Positions 15,285 through 23,897 of a DNA stretch of 64,000 nucleotides are shown in pieces; the stretch's first letter is position 1, and every line of letters begins with the position of its first letter. The translations under genes were made by a program, and so were the position numbers. Location of the stretch: NCBI RefSeq assembly GCF_900163785.1, contig NZ_FUKN01000013.1:310001-374000 (forward strand), read 5' to 3'. The DNA comes from Psychrobacter sp. JB385. Its GTDB lineage: Bacteria > Pseudomonadota > Gammaproteobacteria > Pseudomonadales > Moraxellaceae. Under the pieces are notes generated by a model that made no database searches, had not been told where the DNA came from, and saw only the letters and a program-made list of their open reading frames with translations.

Positions 15285-16046
15285 CTATCTTAATTTGTTC
15301 ACATCTTGAAAATATATAACGTTTCCACTAGAACATTCATAGTAAAAGTGAAAGCCTACAGCTATATTTTTTTCAAAAAATTCGTCAGCTATCTCTTCAT
15401 ATTTTTTTATATAATTTTCGCAGTCGACCTTATAACCATCATTTGTTTGTATAAATTTGATAGTTTCATGAGTAGGTATTTTGTTACCTGCTAATAGGCT
15501 ACCTATTTCTAGTAAACCGGACTTATTAGCTAAAGTGTTAAGTTTATTGTTTATATTAGCATTGTCGTAACTTCCCATGTAGTCTGAACCCATGACCTGT
15601 TCAATAGATTCGGTTTCAAAAGACAAATCTGATTCTTCAATTTCTTTCAATTTTGACCAAGATCCAACTGCTCTGTAGTCTTCATCTAGAAACTGTAAAC
15701 TATAAAGGTAGTAAGTATTATCCTTAGCTAATAAGTAGTACGTAGATTCGTTTGAATCCTGATTTTTAGATAGAAAATATTTCCCATCAATTTTTTTAGG
15801 ATTAAAATTTTTGCAAGTTTTGTCTGAACCACATTTCTTATTAGAAAAATAAATACCTGTTGGAATACCTGTACTTATATCTGCGTCTATGCCCGTGTCG
15901 ATATCTGAGGATGATTGAACAGTATTTGTTTCTAACTTCGAGTTTATGCGACTGCCTTTATGGACGTCATCTTTAGGAAGCTGAACAGTGGTGTCGCTAC
16001 AAGCTTGTAAAGCTAAAATGACCAATAAGAGTAGAGTTTTTTTCAT
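15285..16046 (-). CDS. Lipoprotein next to the effector, immunity candidate
   Basis: This 253-residue protein has a signal with lipobox 'LQAC' (Cys about residue 16), so it should sit in the periplasm. The mature part is acidic with Cys residues that could form disulfides ('KKCGSDKTCKNF'). I recognise no family. It starts 17 bases after the stop of the two-enzyme effector candidate on the same strand. Effectors that cut peptidoglycan need a periplasmic immunity protein, so this lipoprotein is a good candidate. The lipoprotein at 18406 is the other. Confidence 0.6.
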   Translation of the reverse strand: MKKTLLLLVILALQACSDTTVQLPKDDVHKGSRINSKLETNTVQSSSDIDTGIDADISTGIPTGIYFSNKKCGSDKTCKNFNPKKIDGKYFLSKNQDSNESTYYLLAKDNTYYLYSLQFLDEDYRAVGSWSKLKEIEESDLSFETESIEQVMGSDYMGSYDNANINNKLNTLANKSGLLEIGSLLAGNKIPTHETIKFIQTNDGYKVDCENYIKKYEEIADEFFEKNIAVGFHFYYECSSGNVIYFQDVNKLR

Positions 16047-16063
16047 AAGATATAGCTTCTTAT

Positions 16064-18409
16064 CTATTGAGGTATTTCGAGGTGAAAAGCTGGTTCAGCT
16101 TTGTCTCTTAGAGGAGATATAAAACTTGAAAGCTTACCCTGTTTAAGAGCTGCATCACAAATTTCTTGGAATCTTTTCTTTTGCGCATTAGTAGTAAACC
16201 CATTACTATTGACACCTAAATCAATAATATTTTTTTTAGCATAAGTATCAAAACTAACACAATGCTTCGATACCCTCTGACCTTTTTTATCGTATTCTAA
16301 AATCTTAGATACCATATTTTTAAGGATTTGATTTTTGCCTAATCCTTTTTTTATACCGCTTTGGCAGATACGAGTTACTTCTGCTCCTGGTGGAGCATAT
16401 CCAATCACTTTACCAGCAGCAATATTATTGTACATTGCACTAGCTTGTTCTTCAGGGGTCCTTAATGTGCTTGTTATATATATTGTTTTCATTCCATATT
16501 GAGAAGCAAGTTCACGCAGAATATTTTTAGATTTTTCAGTAACAACATTAGTTCTCTGTGTCTTAAATTTAATCTCAATATTTGGTATTTTAGGCTTCTT
16601 AGCCTTATAAACATAAGCAACGCTATTTTTATCACTATTAGCGACAATAGTCCCTTTTTTCACTTCCTTACCATTCTCGTTGACTAGAACTACAATACTA
16701 ATACCTACATCTGAATCGTGTGTACGGCCTCTTGTACCATCACTACCTGTAGTAGCTGAGTTTTTGCCATACTTAGTAGATTGCGTCCAATAAGTTAATC
16801 CTGACAAAGGCTTATCCGTTGCTTCATCTAAAAACTTAATAGTAATCTTTGCTTGATCTGTTTTAACTTCATGTGTTGGCCCTTTTTGAGTTATCTTATC
16901 ATTGCGTATGACATTACCTTTATCAACGGGGCTTGAAGTATTAGGTTTTGTGCCATTAGGTTTTTGAGCTGAAGAAGGGTTATTGGATGATAAATTACTA
17001 GCAGAGCTTGCTGAACTGCTAGAACCTTTAATCAGTTTACCTGTATCGAATGTCCATTCAGTCGCACCTTCAGTGACAATGTTTCTCGTAAATTTATTTG
17101 CTGCTATATGAATAACTTTTAGTTGCTGTCCTGCTAGTGCTGTTACAGTGGCTATGCCTCTAGCATTAGCTTTTCTAATCTCAGAAGTGCGACCGCGATA
17201 GACGGTTTTAAACGCATAATTAGGTATAGGTTTTTTAGTCTTATCAATGAATTTGAGCTGCAGCGTTACCACTGGGACTTTAAGTACTTTAGTCTGTCCA
17301 TTTAAATCTCCTGTGACAGGAAAAGCCATACTGTAAATAGACTGTTTCTTGCCACCGTCATCGTCAAGATAGACGCTGATAGATTGGCTGACATCTGCTT
17401 TGATGCCTGATTCAACACCTGAGCTGTCGGTTTTATGGGGTTTGATGTTGTTCTTGTAGTCAAGGTGATAGGCTGTGTTTGGTAGTGGTTTGCCAGTATC
17501 GCCTTCTACTAGTTTTATGTTGAAGACGACTTCATTCTTTATATATTTTTCATTCGTATTAGCTTGCTTAATATCATCAATTTCAGTTTTTGGACTGCCA
17601 TTTTTCTTTACGTTTTTATTACTTATATGTTTAACTGTTTTCGTCACGAACTTGTCATTAGTAATATTGACTTCAATCGCTAATTTTCTCTTATTAGCAA
17701 CCGAATACGAAAACTCTTTATTATTAAGATTAAGATTTATTGAACCATTGATATTAGATGTTATTCCCTCTATGATCCCTTTGCTATTAGTTTTTTTGTC
17801 AATATAATTATTGCCATCAGTTTTTATGAGAACCTTAGTGTTTGCTAATAGATCACCGCTTGCACCTTTTTTAAATATAGCTGCAGTGATTGTACAGTTT
17901 GCTTTTTCTTCCGCACGTGCTATAGCTTTTCTCATAGTTGGACCAAAAACTCCTAAAAGTAATTCAGCATAGATTAACTCACCAGTCTTTTCGTCTGCGT
18001 GTGTTGCATATCCAGCATCTTCAAGAGCTTGTGCTTCTTTTTCAAAATTTCCTATAATGCCTTGGCTAAATACTTTAGAGTATCTAGGATTTCTTTTCAA
18101 AAAGTCAACTCTGTCGTAGATGGCTTCTTCTAGCGAGTCAAAAACAGGAAACTTAGAGTTCTCGTACCTACCACTACTTTTTTTTCCCTCCCACACTTTG
18201 AAAGTTTTAGTTTTCCCTTTCCACTTACTATCGAGTTTGATATTAAAAATATTATTAGTACCGGATAAGACTTTTTCACCCCATCCTGTCTCTTGAGCTG
18301 CCTGTGCTAACATAGTTTTCCAAGACATTCCTGTCTCGAATGAAACTTTTCTAATAGGACAGTAAATGTCAACGATAAAATTTAATTTATCTTCGTAAGT
18401 ATAACTCAT
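16064..18409 (-). CDS. T6SS effector candidate: glucosaminidase plus M15-like peptidase
   Basis: This 781-residue protein has no signal peptide. Residues 1-165 are a FlgJ-like glucosaminidase: 'AQAAQETGWG' carries the likely catalytic Glu40, followed by 'NNIFNIK' and 'FPVFDSLEEAI'. The middle (about 170-600) has several beta-rich repeats of carboxypeptidase-regulatory or Ig type and a Ser/Asn/Pro-rich linker. From about 605 a DacB/M15-like domain follows, with 'SKHC' (His 716), Asp 730 in 'NIIDLG' and a final 'FHLEIP' (His 776, Glu 778) as possible zinc and catalytic residues. It would cut glycan and peptide. It overlaps the upstream lipoprotein by four bases and follows vgrG-1, so VgrG delivery is likely. 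Confidence 0.75.
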   Translation of the reverse strand: MSYTYEDKLNFIVDIYCPIRKVSFETGMSWKTMLAQAAQETGWGEKVLSGTNNIFNIKLDSKWKGKTKTFKVWEGKKSSGRYENSKFPVFDSLEEAIYDRVDFLKRNPRYSKVFSQGIIGNFEKEAQALEDAGYATHADEKTGELIYAELLLGVFGPTMRKAIARAEEKANCTITAAIFKKGASGDLLANTKVLIKTDGNNYIDKKTNSKGIIEGITSNINGSINLNLNNKEFSYSVANKRKLAIEVNITNDKFVTKTVKHISNKNVKKNGSPKTEIDDIKQANTNEKYIKNEVVFNIKLVEGDTGKPLPNTAYHLDYKNNIKPHKTDSSGVESGIKADVSQSISVYLDDDGGKKQSIYSMAFPVTGDLNGQTKVLKVPVVTLQLKFIDKTKKPIPNYAFKTVYRGRTSEIRKANARGIATVTALAGQQLKVIHIAANKFTRNIVTEGATEWTFDTGKLIKGSSSSASSASNLSSNNPSSAQKPNGTKPNTSSPVDKGNVIRNDKITQKGPTHEVKTDQAKITIKFLDEATDKPLSGLTYWTQSTKYGKNSATTGSDGTRGRTHDSDVGISIVVLVNENGKEVKKGTIVANSDKNSVAYVYKAKKPKIPNIEIKFKTQRTNVVTEKSKNILRELASQYGMKTIYITSTLRTPEEQASAMYNNIAAGKVIGYAPPGAEVTRICQSGIKKGLGKNQILKNMVSKILEYDKKGQRVSKHCVSFDTYAKKNIIDLGVNSNGFTTNAQKKRFQEICDAALKQGKLSSFISPLRDKAEPAFHLEIPQ

Positions 18410-18957
18410 AGTATGTTTACACTAAATTTTTGATCGAAAGATGAAGTTATATTTTCATTATCTTCTTTTTTTTCTTTACACTTAATATTTATAGTTAAGT
18501 TAGATGTATTTAAAAAATCACCTCTTGAATGGTCAGGCATACAGCTCCAAGCTTGATTCAAGTATTTCTTTGGAATGAGATTGTTATCTTCATATAAATA
18601 AGTCGCTAAAGTCATTTGTGCAACTGACTCTGCAGGATGGTTTCGGTCTAGTCCTATGATAATTAAACCTTTATCAGTATTTAAGCACCCTACAACAATA
18701 GATTGCCAAAAATGATCAGGATCAGGTTCAAACTTCACCGTTTTTCCCATATAATCAAAATAGCTTATCCGCCCTGGTATGGTATCGTCAAAAACAGATT
18801 TAAACTGACATTCTGAATTTATTTCCATGGATTTTTTATTTTTTATTTCTAGATTGGGGATAGGCTTTTGAGCATTACATCCAGACAGAACGAGGGAAGT
18901 AATTAATATTGAGCAACTAAGCAAATTCAATTTAAAGTTAGCAACCATAGTCTTCAT
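18406..18957 (-). CDS. Lipoprotein between vgrG-1 and the effector
   Basis: A lipoprotein signal with lipobox 'VLSGC' leads a polar domain of about 150 residues with several Cys. The gene overlaps the 3' end of vgrG-1 and its stop overlaps the effector start (ATGA), so all three are one transcript. Four in-frame ATGs exist (18987, 18969, 18957, 18948); I use 18957, where the signal has normal length and a GGAG lies upstream. Position suggests an immunity protein made before its effector, or a periplasmic accessory. I do not recognise the family. Confidence 0.6.
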   Translation of the reverse strand: MKTMVANFKLNLLSCSILITSLVLSGCNAQKPIPNLEIKNKKSMEINSECQFKSVFDDTIPGRISYFDYMGKTVKFEPDPDHFWQSIVVGCLNTDKGLIIIGLDRNHPAESVAQMTLATYLYEDNNLIPKKYLNQAWSCMPDHSRGDFLNTSNLTINIKCKEKKEDNENITSSFDQKFSVNIL

Positions 18958-21871
18958 CTTCGTATTCATCTCCAAAATTTTCGTCAAGATCTAAATCTTT
19001 AATATCTATCTCTCTAATATTAACCGCGTCAAGCTCTAACTCAACTTTCTCAGCCTTATCACCAAATACTCTTAATGTCTGACCCTCTTCATCAAGTTGC
19101 CCTTCGATCTCTGTACCTCTTGTATGATTAATAAGTTTATAGCTAATACCTTGGTCTATTAAGTCTTGAGGAATAAGTTTTTTGAGATCAAACGCCTTAC
19201 TAAATAACCCAGAAGTTGGTAAAGCAACCATCGGCGCGTTTACCTTAGCACCACCCACCAACTCTTTCTTCACCGCCTTAATCTTAATCGCTCCTGGGCA
19301 TACAAGCTTAATCCCGCTGTCATCAAGCGTAATCGAAGCCCCCGCTGACGTTTGCAGCTTAATACGCTTAGGACTTGACACATTTACTTGCCCCGACTCA
19401 CTGCCAATCGTCATCCCTTGTTGAGAGTGCAATTGCAGCTCGCCGCCTTGCGCTTGTATCGCCACAGGTTTGGTGTTGGCACTAATATGTATGCCTGACC
19501 GATTTGCTTGACCACCAATACCCGAGAGCGACTCAATCGTATCTGCCGTCAATGTATAATTGCCTGCCACCACCTCTGACTGCGTGCTGCCGGATTGTCT
19601 AACAATCGTCTTTGCTGTCCATAGCGTATTGCTACTCGATGTAAGAGTACTGTCTTTGCTGACTAGCATCACATCGGGCGCGCCCAAGACTTCCGTATTG
19701 AGTGTCTCATCGATCACTTGTGCCGTGGTTTTAAAAGCAGCTATTGATTGCCCCGCACGACTGAGCGCCTCGGTCGATTGCAGATGGGCTTGTTTGGCCT
19801 CTGCTAGCGTCTCACCCAGCTCAGCGCCTATTTTAAGCTGGCGTTGTCCGGCATCATTGACCCACGCCGACTCATGCTCTGATTGCGTATGTCTGAGTCC
19901 AAAGGTTGTGAGTAGCACGCCTGTATCGCCACTGATCTGTAGTCCGTGATCGGTTGCGACATTGACCCCTTGGCCACGGTCACTCGATTGATGATTGCTA
20001 TAACGATGACGCAGTACGCCAAGCTCTACACCGTGTTCATCGGGGGCAAAGGTCGCCATCTTCGTGGCGGTTGGATTTTCGCTGTTTGCACTTGACCCAG
20101 TATTGACCGTCCACTGTAGTCCTACTTTGTTTGGCGTATCATCAAAGCTGAACGTCACCTCAGACTCAGCGCTTAGTCCATACTGAGCAATCCCCGATAT
20201 CCAGCCGCTGTGAGTATCGTCCTCACTGATTTGCGAGTGTCCCAAACCATTGCCATGCCATCTAGGAGAGGTGCCGCCTTGTACGTTATGCCTATTAGAT
20301 AAGCCCGCATCACGGGTCGTGATGTCCTGCTCATCCGTATCGCCCATACCGATACCGTCAAACAGTGACCGACTAATCACCGGACTGTCGATATCGCCGT
20401 ACCAGTGACTAAGCAGGACGGGTTGTCCTATACGCGGGGCAAACTGCCAGCCATGCGTCGCGCCTGATGACAATTGTAATGAGCGTAGAGGCGGGGTGGT
20501 GCCATCATCATGCGGACTGATACCTGAGTAGACAGGGGTGGTGATGGTTTGGTGTAGGGTATCGTCAGTGATTTGTGAGCCGTAGCCTGGCGTGCCATCA
20601 TCACCCGTACGGGCTTGAGTCAGACCGTGATAGGTGCTACTGACCAGCGATAGATGACTGGGATAAGGACAGTAAGGGATGGTGGCGTCAAGTAGGGTTG
20701 CTGTTACCCAAATACCCGTATCATGGGCAATGTCGTAGGCATGTTGGGGAAGAATTATGTCAGTAGTATTCACGATATCGTTTTGCATGCATTGTATAGT
20801 CTGCTCTAACCACTCTTTGATAAACGCCTTATGATGATAGGAGGTACTGTCGTTATCGGGCTCGATGCCGATTGTGATGGTATTTATACAGCGAGTCGTT
20901 AAGCGGCCAATCGATGGTATATCACAGATATCAACTGGGCTACCGACAAAAAGACCACGCATAGCGCCACTGGCTTGATAGCTTTCTCGCAGGCAACGAT
21001 TAGCAGCTACCCATTGTTTAGCAAGTTTTATGGCAGACTCATCATTGGTCACTCGAGACGGTGCGCCAAGTAATACCGTGGTGTTATCTAGTGCTAAAGA
21101 GGAGTCATCAATCGCTTGCCCTTCATAAATAGTGTCATTAGCCAAACCATCTGCTCGGACCACCACCGTCTGACTACCGAGCTGCTGATTACTCATTTGT
21201 AGCGTATTCACACTGTCTTGACCAGATTGCACTGAGGATTGAGCATGGCTGTAGCTCAGTGGTAACAGCTCACTTTCATCTAATCCACCGACTAACCACC
21301 ATGTTCCAATATCATCAGCTGAATCACCCGATACCCAAAAGGTAGACACACCAACATCAGCAAGCAGTCCAGTGACAAAGTCATAGTCACTGATATTTGA
21401 CTGAGTGCGTATCGATAGCCTTTTAGACAAGCGTTCTGATGACAGTAGCACCTCAGAGACTTTCCAGGTCATATCATAGTCGCCAAGGATAGTCGTCACA
21501 ATATCAAGAGTAGATTGGTTGATGAAGCTACGTGTATGGATGGACTGTGTTAGTTGCCAATCGGGACTGACAATTTCTAAAGTGTAGAAATGTATGGCAC
21601 CGTCTGAATACTGATAGTTGACACCTTTTATCAGTCCCGTACGACAAGTGGCCGTGCGATTGGCTGAGAGCGTGCTCAGGCATACAGGTATATTGATTAA
21701 AGATAAACAATCGTTCGAATCTAAAAATATTTTAATAAACACTAGTATAAAAATATTATCGTTTTGATTGATACTGCTCGTTTCAGAAAATGCAAGTGGA
21801 TAAAATATATCTTGTTCGAATAAGCTAGAATTAACGACAATACTGTGTAATCTAGCGGTTTTATAAGACAT
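18938..21871 (-). CDS. vgrG: VgrG spike protein 1 (TssI)
   Basis: VgrG trimers form the spike of the T6SS and carry effectors. This 977-residue protein has the gp27-like part (about 1-380), the OB-fold/gp5 part with 'GDIDSPVI', the DUF2345 region ('ATDHGLQISGDTGVLLTT' to 'TSAGASITLDDSGIKLVCPG') and then an extension of about 100 residues. The extension holds a beta-rich domain ('GTEIEGQLDEEGQTLRVFG') and a very acidic tail ending DEDYGC. It is much longer than a bare VgrG (about 650) and probably recruits the following effector. The N-terminal 60 residues are richer in hydrophobic and Asn residues than VgrG-2. It is divergent from the main T6SS operon. Confidence 0.9.
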   Translation of the reverse strand: MSYKTARLHSIVVNSSLFEQDIFYPLAFSETSSINQNDNIFILVFIKIFLDSNDCLSLINIPVCLSTLSANRTATCRTGLIKGVNYQYSDGAIHFYTLEIVSPDWQLTQSIHTRSFINQSTLDIVTTILGDYDMTWKVSEVLLSSERLSKRLSIRTQSNISDYDFVTGLLADVGVSTFWVSGDSADDIGTWWLVGGLDESELLPLSYSHAQSSVQSGQDSVNTLQMSNQQLGSQTVVVRADGLANDTIYEGQAIDDSSLALDNTTVLLGAPSRVTNDESAIKLAKQWVAANRCLRESYQASGAMRGLFVGSPVDICDIPSIGRLTTRCINTITIGIEPDNDSTSYHHKAFIKEWLEQTIQCMQNDIVNTTDIILPQHAYDIAHDTGIWVTATLLDATIPYCPYPSHLSLVSSTYHGLTQARTGDDGTPGYGSQITDDTLHQTITTPVYSGISPHDDGTTPPLRSLQLSSGATHGWQFAPRIGQPVLLSHWYGDIDSPVISRSLFDGIGMGDTDEQDITTRDAGLSNRHNVQGGTSPRWHGNGLGHSQISEDDTHSGWISGIAQYGLSAESEVTFSFDDTPNKVGLQWTVNTGSSANSENPTATKMATFAPDEHGVELGVLRHRYSNHQSSDRGQGVNVATDHGLQISGDTGVLLTTFGLRHTQSEHESAWVNDAGQRQLKIGAELGETLAEAKQAHLQSTEALSRAGQSIAAFKTTAQVIDETLNTEVLGAPDVMLVSKDSTLTSSSNTLWTAKTIVRQSGSTQSEVVAGNYTLTADTIESLSGIGGQANRSGIHISANTKPVAIQAQGGELQLHSQQGMTIGSESGQVNVSSPKRIKLQTSAGASITLDDSGIKLVCPGAIKIKAVKKELVGGAKVNAPMVALPTSGLFSKAFDLKKLIPQDLIDQGISYKLINHTRGTEIEGQLDEEGQTLRVFGDKAEKVELELDAVNIREIDIKDLDLDENFGDEYEDEDYGC

Positions 21872-21962
21872 ATTAAGCGTACCATCGTTACTATTTGGTA
21901 TTAAGAAAATGAAACTATTTCAGAGATAACCCAATTATTTAATGAGAAAAGTATAGAGTTTA

Positions 21963-21990
21963 TTGAAATTTTGTCAAGTATATGTATAAT
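21963..21990 (+). promoter_or_regulatory. Promoter of the plus-strand T6SS operon
   Basis: TTGAAA (21963-21968) and TATAAT (21985-21990) are spaced by 16 bp, about 95 bases before the first gene at 22085. The TG just before TATAAT (21983-21984) adds weak extended -10 character. The divergent vgrG-1 starts at 21871, so this 213-base gap probably holds both promoters. Confidence 0.6.
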
Positions 21991-22084
21991 CGACCCCACG
22001 GAATTTTTGTTTATAGCAAACTTTAGTTCTATATAAATCCAATCTGACTGCCTTTTTTACATTTTTAGTGATGATATTGTTTTT

Positions 22085-22549
22085 ATGAATTCTACTTACC
22101 GTAATAATTTTAAGGCAGCAAATCTGCTACTGCTCATACTTAGCCCAGCTTTACTAGCGATTGGTTGTAGTACAACAACGACGGAAAACAAACCACGTCA
22201 ACTCAGCCAGCCCGTGATTGAACAGTTGAGTGAGCCGTCACTGATATATATGTTTGATACCAATGAGACGGATAGCACTAGTCCACGTAATATTGAGACG
22301 TGGGTAGCGATTGCCAAAAAAAACTACGAAGCAAAACACTATGCACGTGCATTGAGAGCAGCTGAGGAGGCTCTTAATATAAATAACCAAATGGTTGAAG
22401 CACGTCAGATTGCTATGTTATCAGCAGTCAAAATGATGGAAAGTAGTGTTGATGCTTATCACAATGATGATGTGATGGAAGATAGGGATAAATCGACATT
22501 TAAAAAAACGTTGACCAATATCACTACTCTGGTAAACGCATCTAATTGA
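22085..22549 (+). CDS. T6SS-linked TPR lipoprotein
   Basis: This 154-residue protein has an N-terminal signal with lipobox 'AIGC' (Cys about 28). Residues about 75-110 form a TPR-like pair of helices ('YEAKHYARALRAAEEALNIN'). It opens the T6SS operon and is followed by a second exported TPR-type protein. Its position might suggest TssJ, but TssJ is a beta-sandwich and this is helical. It may be a periplasmic partner of the T6SS envelope complex. That is inference from context. Confidence 0.65.
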   Translation: MNSTYRNNFKAANLLLLILSPALLAIGCSTTTTENKPRQLSQPVIEQLSEPSLIYMFDTNETDSTSPRNIETWVAIAKKNYEAKHYARALRAAEEALNINNQMVEARQIAMLSAVKMMESSVDAYHNDDVMEDRDKSTFKKTLTNITTLVNASN

Positions 22550-22607
22550 ATCCATTTTGAGTAGACAACGACATCCTTTTACTAATTATAACGAGCACCA
22601 ACTTACG

Positions 22608-23354
22608 ATGATCAGTATCAAAAGCAATATTAAAGTCAATTTTAAACTGACAAAAACCATGACAGCTGGCGTTTTAATAATGTGGTTGGCCATGAATACG
22701 TCGCATAGTGAGCTGGTAATACAAGAAAAGGATCCAAGTGCTAGCATCATTAATCAATTTGAGATGCTCAAAAACTCTGATGCAAAATCACCCCAATTAC
22801 ATCAATTCATCACAGAGTTAAATCAAAGAGTGACTCGCAACCCTAGTGACTCGTTGGCGTGGGAAATTCTGGCGCAGATTTATTATGACCATGACTATCA
22901 TGCTTATGCCCTCTATGCCGCTAGTGAGGCAATAGATTTGGGTCAAAACACCGCTAAGCTCAAAAAAATATTGTTAAACAGTAGTGCTGTTGTCTCTCAA
23001 AACCAACTACAGTCAGACTACCTGACGGATGAAGTTGATGAGATGTTTTTAACCGAGTATCAGTATGCTTTGAGTAAAATCTATGGTGATGTCTATGGTT
23101 TTAACTATGATGAATCCTTACCAAAATCTCCAGCACCTTTTATAAAACCTAAAAAAGCTAAAGTGAAAAACAAGTCAAGAAGTCGGCCGCGTACAGTAGC
23201 AAAAAGACAAACAAAACCTGTTAAGCAAAAAGCAGCGATAAAGCGACCGTCACGCCAAGTACCAAAGGCAAAACCAGTCAATAAAGTGGTTAATCCGTCA
23301 TCTCCTAAAAATAGCAATGCCAAATCCACTGATCCATTCAGTATATTACGTTGA
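22608..23354 (+). CDS. Exported TPR-like protein with a Lys-rich tail
   Basis: From the ATG at 22608 the product has 248 residues. A hydrophobic helix at about 18-31 acts as signal peptide or anchor. A TPR-like region follows ('SLAWEILAQIYYDHDYHAYA'). The last 75 residues are dominated by Lys, Arg, Pro and Ser, a pattern that could bind peptidoglycan or lipopolysaccharide, or nucleic acid if inside. A TTG start at 22557 would add 17 residues without a good ribosome site. It shares the TPR theme with the preceding lipoprotein, with 'YAL/ARAL' helices in both, and may be its partner. Confidence 0.6.
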   Translation: MISIKSNIKVNFKLTKTMTAGVLIMWLAMNTSHSELVIQEKDPSASIINQFEMLKNSDAKSPQLHQFITELNQRVTRNPSDSLAWEILAQIYYDHDYHAYALYAASEAIDLGQNTAKLKKILLNSSAVVSQNQLQSDYLTDEVDEMFLTEYQYALSKIYGDVYGFNYDESLPKSPAPFIKPKKAKVKNKSRSRPRTVAKRQTKPVKQKAAIKRPSRQVPKAKPVNKVVNPSSPKNSNAKSTDPFSILR

Positions 23355-23381
23355 AATTAGAAACTGCTGAGGCAACTTATT

Positions 23382-23894
23382 ATGGCAAATCAAGACAGTG
23401 TGCAGAAAAAACTTGCAAAGGTACGTGCTCCTCGGGTGCATCTCACTTACGACGTCGAAGTTGGTGATTCACTTGAAACGAAAGAAATCCCCTTCGTAGT
23501 TGGAGTATTAGGAGAGTTTTCAGGAGATTCCAAGCTTGAGCAACCTCGTTTTAAAGACAAAAAATTTGTCGAAGTGGATTTGGACACCTTTGATGAGGTG
23601 ATGTCAGGCTTAGCCCCTCGAGCCGCTTTCCGTGTTAGTAATGATTTGAGCGATAAAGGAGGCGAGTTTTCAGTTGATTTGGCTTTCAATAGTATTGATG
23701 ACTTTCGCCCAGAAGCCGTTGCCGAGCAAATTGAACCGTTAAAACAACTGGTAGAGGCGCGCGATCGCCTAGCGGACTTACGCAATAAAATATCGGCTAA
23801 TGAAAAGCTTGAAGACTTATTAGATGATGTGCTCAAAAACACAGAGCAAGTCAAAAAAATGGCAGAACAAAACCCAACTGAGGGTGAGGATTAA
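23382..23894 (+). CDS. tssB: T6SS sheath small subunit TssB (VipA)
   Basis: TssB pairs with TssC to build the contractile sheath in the cytoplasm. This 170-residue protein has the usual length and the family features: 'RAPRVHLTYDVEVGD' near the N-terminus, 'LPFVVGVLGEFSG'-like 'IPFVVGVLGEFSG' (about 36-48), 'RFKDKKFVEVDLDTFDEVM' and the long C-terminal helix with 'LVEARDRLADL'. tssC follows three bases later, the normal order. Confidence 0.95.
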   Translation: MANQDSVQKKLAKVRAPRVHLTYDVEVGDSLETKEIPFVVGVLGEFSGDSKLEQPRFKDKKFVEVDLDTFDEVMSGLAPRAAFRVSNDLSDKGGEFSVDLAFNSIDDFRPEAVAEQIEPLKQLVEARDRLADLRNKISANEKLEDLLDDVLKNTEQVKKMAEQNPTEGED

Positions 23895-23897
23895 ACC

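Noticed and set aside
22085-22549. TssJ identity for the first lipoprotein of the T6SS operon
   Set aside because: TssJ is a beta-sandwich lipoprotein; this one is helical with a TPR-like repeat.
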